From assembly GCA_027924585.1 (NCBI GenBank), contig BSBM01000370.1, forward strand, positions 24,423,501 through 24,487,500: a stretch of DNA of 64,000 nucleotides, given 5' to 3'. The notes under the pieces were generated by a model. It saw nothing but the letters and a program-made list of their open reading frames with translations, ran no database searches and was not told where the DNA came from. This stretch comes from Larix kaempferi. Lineage: Eukaryota > Streptophyta > Pinopsida > Pinales > Pinaceae. A program made the position numbers and the translations under genes. Positions 56,450-64,000 of the stretch are shown piece by piece. Positions within the stretch are counted from its first letter, which is position 1, and the number at the start of each line of letters is the position of its first letter.

Positions 56450-57608
56450 AGTAGTCAACAATGCTATGTTTCAAAATATCGCTAATGAAACTAGATTGGT
56501 GGGCATTAATGGGTGCCTAGCCCAATCAATCCTACATAACTAAAATGTTCTTTTGTGACCTCCTGTGGAGGAATTAGTTGGTTGGAAAATTACAAAGTTG
56601 ATTTTAAGGGGTTTGAATTTCACTTAGGGAGTGTAAGAGAGGTATTTCACAATTCCTACCTTTCTGATTCACCAAGCTCATAAGAAGTGCGAGGTGAAGA
56701 GCATAATTGGATTGGAAGAGTCTTTAGGTCAATTAGTGTGTGCTAGGTGTACATTTAACTCTAAAAGATGCTCAAGGTGCTTTGCAAATCAAAGTTTTAA
56801 CTAATTAAAAAGTGTGAAATGGAGGTATTTCATACTTCTCACCCTTTTCCGGTTTACCAAGCTCACAAGCAGTGCAAGGTGAAGAGCATACTTAGGGGGA
56901 CAAGAGTCTTTAGGTCCTTGCTTATGTGCAAAAAGTGGATTATACACGGGCTTTGATCCTACAAACATGTCAATTGTGCATAAACAATATAGGTCTTGAA
57001 TACTAATGACAACAATGAGGCCCATTGAAAGCGTCAAGGTTGGTTACCTAGGTAAGTTTTGACATATATGAACTCTTTACTCCCTAATCTTGGTCTAGGT
57101 GAACTAATTACTAAAAAGTAAGTAATTATTGCAAATTAACTTAATTTAAGTTCATTAGTGAGAAGCAATGGAGCTGCAAGATTGTAGTATGCAGATAAAA
57201 ATCAAATCAAAAGACTGTAGCACGGCCAAACAATACTTTGTCACGCGATAGCACAGAAAAATACAAAACATACGCGTTGTAGCGCAGATTGAACACGGAC
57301 AAGGTGCGTGGGTCAAACAAAAGTAGGTCGCGCAAGTCAAATAGAAGTAGGTCACGCAGGTCATGAACTAGTTACCTGCGCAGGTAGCGCAACTGTCGAA
57401 CGTGTTTCTGCGTTGTTAGCGCGGCCGACAGGCCGGGATCTACACTACTGTGTAAAAATTAATTGTGGCCGATAGAGGGCCAAATTATGGAGCAGGAGGT
57501 GGTAGGCCTGATTTCCTGTAAATGATAAATGCCTAGAATTAGTCACTCAACATAAAACAACCTAGTTTAAAAGAAATAAACAAAAATAAGTGGAGTGGCC
57601 ATTAGGAC
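56450..57608 (-). other. 5' leader of element P
   Basis: Matches, in reverse complement, the leader of the element at 60554 (61523-62735), including the start TAATGGC(C/G)AC, which resembles a tRNA-Arg-type PBS (TGGCGACTCC). Similarity ends at about 56450, where the other element goes on towards gag. It contains repeated gtaggtcgcgcaagtca-like words at 57320-57365. No coding region was seen. Confidence 0.7.
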
Positions 57609-58578
57609 TGTTGTGGAAAAAATTACACAAGTGTGCACTCATACACTTGGTAAGGGGCTAGGCCTTGTAGGATGTAGCAACGCCTCAGTCCTTGGAGCCC
57701 ATATGTGGTTGTGTGGTTTTCCTCCAAGTGATCTTGCAATAGATTGTTAGTGGAATTCACATAAACAAAGAAAATTGAACAAAATTATAAAAATTGGAAA
57801 TGGGGGGAGAATGCCAACTCCAACAACAATCCAAGGTATTCCAAACCACTTTGTATTTCCTAATGGTTAAGTTGTACAACATCTAGGAGGTGTGGGCTTC
57901 AAGGGAAGGCAACAATCTCCCTTAGGGAGGCCCTTTTTGTCCAAACTATATGCTAAGTGAGTGATAGAACAATGGAGAGAAACTCTTGCCCCTTGAAGGA
58001 AGGTGGCAAGGAAGATTGGGAATGATTACAAAGGTAGGAAGAGGTGGGCTGTGAGGAAGCTCCAACACAAATACATCAGCATAAACTTGTCCTTCTTTCT
58101 CTCTACCAAATGCATGCGAATGGATAGGATTCCTTTCATAGGCCAAGACGCGGCCAACAAACAACTAGATCCAAATGTGAACTCATACACTCCATGAACT
58201 AGTTCCAAGGTACACCAAGGGGGCTATTTAATGCCACCAAGTGTGTGAGGAGATAAATTCAAATATTTAGAGGTGATGGAGCCTTCAATGCACCGTGGGA
58301 AGTAGTTGGTCCTGCCATTTTAATAGTAGCGCGACTATTGAAGGAATATTCGTATGAGTATCGTGCGGGCACTGAACTGATAGCATGCGCTATAGCATGG
58401 GTTAACAATGTTTCATCCGCGTGACCTATTCTTTTGACTAGTCTTGGGAACTTTTGGACTCATGTTGTCTTTTGGATTTGTTGAGGATGTCTTTGGTGAA
58501 GTGCATTCTTTGTGTTGATGATTCCTTACTGCAAAAATCGTCGAAATATCACACGTGTACGAAATTTAGGCGTTAATA
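57609..58578 (-). repeat. 5' LTR of element P (970 bp)
   Basis: Plus strand begins TGTTGTGGAAAAAATTAC and ends GCGTTAATA (terminal C changed to T from TAACA). It matches 37694-38647. The TATA box is damaged (CTATGAAAGG at about 58135-58144, minus). The target duplicate GACTG follows. Confidence 0.9.
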
Positions 58579-58583
58579 GACTG

Positions 58584-59893
58584 GTAACATCCTCAAGAAT
58601 TGTAAGCCATGGGAAAATGTTCCTCGCCTCAAGTGTCCATTAGAACCTCCCTAGGGTAACTACAAATCCAAAGCCATGCATTTAGATTACATAAGGGCTA
58701 TGCTGCACCTTATGAACCATATGGGATCCTTTTCAACTTTGCATGTAGGATACTTCAACATAGTGGGACATATCCTATGAAGGTTTAGCTAGCTTAGTAC
58801 TCTTGAAACTTAGAGAATTAAGTGTGGAATGTGTTAGTTGTTTATATACCCACAATGGGATAGACAAATAGATCTCAAAAGTAGGATATTAGGCCCACAA
58901 GTGAGAAACAAGAGTTGGGTCCCAAGAGTAAGCGGTAGATGGAAACTACATATAATATACTAGCATTTAATTATAAACAACAATGCACACTCCAAATAGG
59001 ATAGAGGATGCAATGAGGTCCACAAGAGCAAATGAGTGTGCATGTCATTGCAGCCTTAGGCCCTAGGAATGCCTTCCTTACCGCCAACCTCTAGTAGCAT
59101 ATCTCATGCTAAGCCTCCAAATTAACAAAAAAATAAGCTCTATGTTGCACCTCATGAATCATATGGGACCCTTTCAAGCTTTGCATGTGGGATATTTCAA
59201 TATCGTGGGACATCCTATATGAAGTCTTAACAACCATGTACTTGTGAAACTTAGGTTATGCAACATACACCTTCTAATCCATTAGACATTTTTTTGATAA
59301 TCGAGTCAATATGTTAATTGTCCATAAATCCACCATGAGAAATAAAATTTGAGCTCACAAGTAGGAGGAGGGGCCCACATGTGTGTTGTAAAAAGTGGTC
59401 ACCACAAGTAATCTATGAGTGGGACCACATATAGTCCAACCAATTCTTAACACCCAAAAATGATGCACACAATGGAGAGGAGAGTGGGGTTGGGCTCCAT
59501 AAAGACTAATAAATAGGAAAATCTTCAAAACTTTAGTCATTGATAATACATTCCCTACCTCAAGTCTTTGCTAGAGCCCAATAAGGGGCATTGCACCCCA
59601 AAACCATGCTTGAGCATTAACAAAACTTAAGGTATGTGTTGCACCTTTTAAAATTGGATCATTTCAAGCATTTTATGGCGGATAATTCAACATATTGGGA
59701 GATTCTCTATGAAGGCTTAGCCAACCAAGTGCACTCCTGAAACATAGGAGATGCAAAGTACACATATTAATTGATCAGTTTTTTTTTAAAGAGAGAGTGG
59801 GATGTCTTATTTTTGCATAGTGCCACCAAGGGATATACAACAAGAGCTCATATGCATGTGGTGGGGCCCATGGGAAATTAGAAGGAGGTGGGT
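58584..59893. repeat. Degenerate tandem array, right part
   Basis: It continues the array of 36156-37693 across the insertion of P. Three monomers start near 58600, 59070 and 59540 (about 470 bp each) with the same block order (cctcaagt, ttgcacctt...aaccatatgggacc, gcatgtgggata, aacaatgcacac, gaggtccacaagag-like). No coding region was seen. Confidence 0.7.
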
Positions 59894-59895
59894 CT

Positions 59896-60218
59896 CATGA
59901 AACAAGTTATACATCTTGATGAGAACTTTATACTCAAAACGGGAACTCTAGCCCTAAAAACTCATATTTTTGCATAAAAAACACCAAAAAACAACTCTGA
60001 ATCAAAAAGCGGTGCTACCGGTAGCACCACTTTTTTTTCTAGTTAAAAATATGGACATTGACCAAAACAATCCTTATTGGTGTTTTTTTTATTTAATTTT
60101 TTTAAAATTTTGTTTTAAATTTAAATTTGTTTTAAAAAAATTATTTTTATTTTATTTTGGTTTTTTTTGTTTTTTTCAATTTTTTTTACAAATTTAATTT
60201 TAACTCGCTTTTCAAATA

Positions 60219-60250
<32 letters not shown>

Positions 60251-60534
60251 AACTCGCTTTTAAATATAAAACAATTAAAAAATGTACATACTTTTGAATG
60301 ATAACTAGCTACTAAATGTAATTTTTTTGTAAAATTTGAAAAAATGCAGTTGTTAACAAAATAAAAAAATATGACCATGAAGTTTCAAAATCGCAAAAAA
60401 TGGGCTCAAAATGGAAAATGGTGCTACCAGTATACACACTTTCTGAAACGGAGGTAAAAATAGCTACTAAAATTGACTCCCCAAAAAATGAGAACAATGT
60501 CGGGTTCTCGTTAAGTTGTATAACTTGTTATGAG
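59896..60534. mobile_element. Inverted-repeat element (MITE-like), about 0.64 kb
   Basis: Ends are imperfect inverted repeats of about 31 bp: aacaagttatacatcttgat / reverse complement of ttaagttgtataacttgtt, both extended by gagaac. It interrupts the last array monomer. The interior is very AT-rich with T-runs and a (TA)n tract (60217-60241), plus a perfect 18-bp palindrome GGTGCTACCGGTAGCACC (60011-60028) and a partial relative at 60420. There is no transposase. ATGA flanks both ends, which may be part of a target duplication; the superfamily is undetermined. Confidence 0.55.
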
Positions 60535-60553
60535 TAAGAAGTGTGTGGGAACA

Positions 60554-61522
60554 TGTTAATGCCTAAAAGTCACACACATGCGACATTTCAGCAATTCATC
60601 CAATAAGGCGTCATCAACATAAAGAATGCATCTCATCACAGACATCCTCAACAGATCCAAGAAACAACATGAGTCCATAAGTGTGAAAAAGCAATCAAAA
60701 GAAAGGGTAGCGCAAGTAATACATTATTAACCCGCGCTATAGCGCAGGTTACCTGAACAATGCCCGCGCTACACCCGCATGACTTTTCCCACGATAGTCA
60801 TGCTACTGTCAAAACGGTGGGACCACTAACTCCTAGCGGCACATTGAAGGCTTAATCCTCTCCAAGGATCTGAATTCGGCTCCTCGCACACTTGGTGGCC
60901 ATAATTAGCCCCCCTTATGTACCTTGGAACTAGTTCATGGAGAAGGTGAGTTCACATTTGGATCTAGTTGTTTGTTGGCCACATCTTGGCCTATAAAAGG
61001 AAGCCATTGGCATACATTTGGTAGAGAGAAATCAAGAGCAAGGTTATGTTGTTGGATTTGAGTTGGAGATTCCTCATAGCCCACTACTTCCTATCATTGT
61101 GAGCATTACCAAGCTCCCTTGTCACCTTCCTTCAAGGGACAAGATTTTCTCTCTATTGTTCTACCATCTACTTAGCATTTAGTTTGGACAAGAAGGGATG
61201 CCTCCCTAAGGGAAATTTTTGGCTTCCCTTGAAGCCCACACCTCCTAGGTGTTGTACAGTTATACCATTGGGAAATACAAAAGTGGTTTAGCATATCTTG
61301 GATTTTTACTGGAGTTTGCATTCTCCCCCCATCTCTTTTATTTTTTTTTATCAATATTTCTTTGTTTGCATGTGAATTACACTAACAGTTTATTGCAGGA
61401 TCACTTGGAGGAATACCAACCAACACACATAGGGGCTCAAAGGACTAAGGAATTGTTGCAACCTACAAGGCTTAGCCCCTTACCAAGTGGAAGATTGCAC
61501 TTGTGCAATTTTTTCCACAACA
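60554..61522 (+). repeat. 5' LTR of the P-related element (969 bp)
   Basis: Starts TGTTAATGCCTAAAAGTC and ends TTTTTTCCACAACA. It is the reverse complement of the P LTRs. U3 contains the perfect palindrome GCGCTATAGCGC (60734-60745) among other CGCGCTA words. The TATA box TATAAAAG is at 60992-60999. Confidence 0.9.
60992..60999 (+). promoter_or_regulatory. TATA box of the P-related LTR
   Basis: tatctgg-like context replaced here by cttggcc|tataaaag|gaagcc. It is a strong consensus box with transcription rightwards. Conserved in the 3' LTR of P. Confidence 0.65.
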
Positions 61523-63422
61523 GTTCTAATGGCGACCATACTTATTTTTGTTCATTTCTCATTAAAATAGGTTGTTTTATGCTAAGTAACTAATTCTGAG
61601 TATTTGTCACTTGCAGGAGATCAGGTATTCCACCTCTTGCATACAGAATTCGTCCTCGAGACAACCCCAATTTATTTTTACACAGTAGCGCAGATCCTGG
61701 TCTCTATGCCACGCTGACAATGCGGAAATAACTCGAACAATCGCACAGACCGTGTAGGTTATCAGATTTTGACCCGCGCTATCTCGCTAGGGTCATCCAC
61801 ATGGCAGCTTAGTGTACCACCCATGCTTTTCAGCGCTTATATTTTGAATTGAATCACACGATCCGCGCTACAGAATGTGGTTTAGTCGCGCTACACTGGT
61901 TTAATTTGCTTTTTACCTGCATAGTTTAGTTTGGCAGTCCAATTACTGCTTACTAGTGAACTTAAATTAAGGCTACTTCTCATAATTACTTAATTTTTTA
62001 GTAATTAGTTCACCTATACCAATATTAGGAAGTAAAGAGTTCATCTCTCTTGAAACTTACCTAGGTGAACAACTTTGGGGCTTTCAACGAGCCCCATTGT
62101 TGTCACTAGTATTCAAGACCATTTCTTGTTTATGCACAATTGACATGTTTTTAGTATCAATGCTAGTGTAGAATACAATTTTTGCACACAAGCAAGGACC
62201 TAAAGACCCTTGTCTCCCAAAGTATGCTCTTCAACTTACACTTCATGTGACCTTGGTGAATCAGAAAAGGGTGAGAAGTGTGACATACCTCCATTGCACA
62301 CTTATCTATTTATTAGCAATTTTGATTTTGCAAAGCACCATGAGCATCTCTTAGAGTTAAAAGTACACATTACTTGATATACTCTTCTAGTTAATTTTTC
62401 GATAATCGTTTTTTTGCTTTCATCACATGTGTTTTCACCACTAGCACACACTAAGAGACCTAAAGAATCTCCCCATCCTAGTATGCTCTTCACCTCACAC
62501 TTCATGTGAGCTTGGTGAATAAGAAAAGTAGGGATTGTGAAATACCTCTCTTACACTCCATAAGTGAAAACTCAAATCCCTTAAAATCAACATTGTAATT
62601 GTCTAAACCAACTAAAATCCGCCACAGGAGGTCACAAAACAACATTTTAGTTAGGAAGGATTGATTGGGCTAGGCATCCATTAATGCCCATAAATCTAGT
62701 TTCATTAGCAATATTTTGAAACATAGCATTGTTGTCTCATAGGGTACTTACAAAATCCTGCTATAAGCAAGTGTTAAAAGAGAACCCGGATCAAAAGTGC
62801 GTCGTGACCAAGGAGGTGAAAGCCGAGGTATAGTTTCCCTGCTCTCCCCTACAAGCCACTCAACTTGTTGTAGGGAGATGACACTATACCGTGCAGGCCG
62901 AACCATTGATCCACACTTGATGCAAGGTATCTTAGTGGCCCAATTTAGGATATCACCAAGGAGCAATTATGAATGCAATTGAATCCTGAAGTTATCTATT
63001 TCCTTTGCGAGGTGTTTCCCAGTCTTCTTGATTGGAACATTGGCCCCATTGCCAATAGAACTAGCTCTTTGTTACCTCCACTAGTTGATTGGTGAGTGGA
63101 TACCATTATCACCATCAATTGTGCTTTTGGGAGACCCAGTTATGCTTGAGAGGAAGGACGTTAGGTCTTGTTAGGGAATTGACATTTATTTTATTTTTAA
63201 CTACAAGTTCACTAACTCGTAATAAAAAGAACCTACATGTGGGAACTCATGCACTAAACCGACATTGCACATATCACTCACTTATTGCACCATTTTGCAT
63301 CTGTTGTGATTGGCATATTTTTTCATTTTGTTCAATTGTGTTTAAATTCCACTATCACTCTCATTTGACACAAAGCCTTCACCATTGAGGAACAAAACAA
63401 CATCCTGAGACAATCTCGTAGA
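61523..63422 (+). other. Leader of the P-related element
   Basis: TGGCGACC at 61530-61537 looks like a decayed tRNA-Arg-type PBS. 61680-61910 holds several CGCGCTA-type words. 61523-62735 matches P; 62736-63422 does not. Small ORFs here show no family resemblance, so no gene is called. Confidence 0.55.
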
Positions 63423-64000
63423 ATGCAAGGCCTATCCCCTCTCTCGAGGGGTGTTTTTACACCTTCCCCCCGTGGTACACATGGAAGGTACTACAGCTGG
63501 GGCCGCTCCCAAACCACATTGATAGGATCATCTGGTCGAGGCCAAGCCTTGCTAGGTGCATTTTCTCCTCTCAGAGAAACTATTAATTACATCACTTCTT
63601 CCCCCATTGGAAGAGGTACCCCGCTAGATTCTCCCCTTAGAGATCCCTCGGATCCCTTTGAACCATCCTCTCTCATAGGAGGTCAACCTCTATTTACAGC
63701 ACCACCTAGGTCTCCCACTCGTGGAAATCACATCCCACACACAATGGAAAGACTAGTTGTCCCTACTCTACCATTCATGGCTAGTTTAAATCTACCTGAT
63801 TTGACCAAACTGACCAATGATTCCATTTCTCACGACCCAACATGGTCGACCATGCTAAACAAGCTTCTCTCTGACATTCCCAAATTCGAAGGAAAGTAGG
63901 GAGACGATCTTGCCAACCACGTCATGTCTTTCCACTTATGGTGTTCATCTAATATCATAGTGGATGAGCCTTTGAGGCTTCGCCTCTTCCAGCGTACCCT
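63423..64000 (+). pseudogene. gag: gypsy gag N-terminal part, interrupted by TAG, cut by the window edge
   Basis: MQGLSPLSRGVFTPSPRG opens a Pro/Ser/Gly-rich N-terminus, followed by the capsid start typical of Athila/Tat gag: FMASLNLPDLTKLTNDS, WSTMLNKLLSDIPKFEGK. A TAG at 63897-63899 interrupts it, and the same frame continues GDDLANHVMSFHLWCSSN and LRLRLFQRTL to the window end. The block order and the FHLWCSSN...LRLFQRTL motif are secure for gypsy gag. Whether the rest is intact cannot be seen. Confidence 0.85.

Larger units (their letters stand above)
37694..58578 (-). mobile_element. Outer LTR element P, non-autonomous, carrying an antisense plant-gene relic
   Basis: Bounded by LTRs at 37694-38647 (3') and 57609-58578 (5'), with a perfect target duplication GACTG at 37689-37693 and 58579-58583. 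It sits inside the tandem array. Excluding the nested element 41498-54655, P is about 7.7 kb. In the element's sense direction (minus) a leader (57608 to about 56450) matches that of the element at 60554, but the gag-pol expected next is absent. Instead the interior holds a gene-like relic on the plus strand, antisense to the element, with an intron. P would need all proteins in trans. Confidence 0.85.
60554..64000 (+). mobile_element. Ty3/gypsy element related to P, 5' part, cut by the window edge
   Basis: A plus-strand LTR (60554-61522), a tRNA-Arg-like PBS, a 1.9-kb leader and the start of a gypsy gag are present; the rest is outside. Its LTR and first 1.2 kb of leader match element P in opposite orientation, and it retains gag where P has the antisense gene relic. 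It is thus the likely autonomous-type relative of P. The flanks of the 5' LTR (gaaca) cannot be tested for a target duplication. Confidence 0.8.

Noticed and set aside
60121-60378. Lys/Phe/Ile-rich ORFs near 60200
   Set aside because: Homopolymer T-runs and (TA)n in an AT-rich TIR element; no coding signal.

Overview
The window is nuclear DNA of a plant with a very large, repeat-filled genome. Almost everything recognisable is LTR retrotransposon (Ty1/copia and Ty3/gypsy). Old copies are kept rather than deleted, insertions are nested up to three deep, and no ordinary complete host gene was found. A gymnosperm is my best guess from this style, but nothing in the sequence proves it. No rRNA, tRNA or CRISPR array was seen.

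Layout. (1) 1-1567: 5' end of a copia element on the minus strand (gag remnant, PBS, LTR). (2) 1568-4992: decayed non-coding repeat DNA. (3) 4993-28480: a decayed minus-strand copia element split by two later insertions. The first, 7251-23401, is a plus-strand gypsy-like non-autonomous element with TSD GGACC, 4.5-kb LTRs and one intact 595-codon gag-like ORF. Its 5' LTR carries an inverted solo LTR of the same family (8362-12865, TSD GCTAC). The second, 23821-27024, is a 3.2-kb solo-LTR-like insertion. (4) 28481-30740: non-coding DNA with short tandem repeats and a likely two-exon fragment of an unidentified host gene (29696-30013, minus). (5) 30741-35780: a complete but inactivated minus-strand gypsy element with 200-bp LTRs. 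(6) About 36150-59893: a degenerate tandem array of monomers of several hundred bases, split by a 20.9-kb composite. The outer element P (37694-58578, minus, TSD GACTG) carries an antisense, intron-containing plant-gene-like relic instead of gag-pol. The inner element (41498-54655, plus, TSD GTTGG) is a full-length gypsy element inserted into that relic. (7) 59896-60534: an inverted-repeat (MITE-like) element. (8) 60554-64000: the 5' part of a plus-strand gypsy element whose LTR family matches P, running off the window.

The most interesting object is the inner gypsy element at 41498-54655. Its gag-pol frame (43151-49735) and a large extra ORF (50125/50557-53217) have no frameshift, and six in-frame stops, all TAG, while both reading frames end in TAA. 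The element also has five zinc knuckles, a second gag-like domain between protease and RT, an internal TATA box before the extra ORF, and a PBS region repeated three times at a 95-bp period. The unrelated element at 7251-23401 also has a threefold PBS repeat at a nearly identical period.

How the pieces act together: 7251-23401 and P lack pol and would depend on enzymes supplied in trans. P and the 60554 element form a large inverted repeat with divergent LTR promoters, and the solo LTR inside its sister LTR forms another. Both layouts could make double-stranded RNA that feeds silencing. Boundaries and TSDs were read directly from the sequence; lineage names are inferences from motifs.
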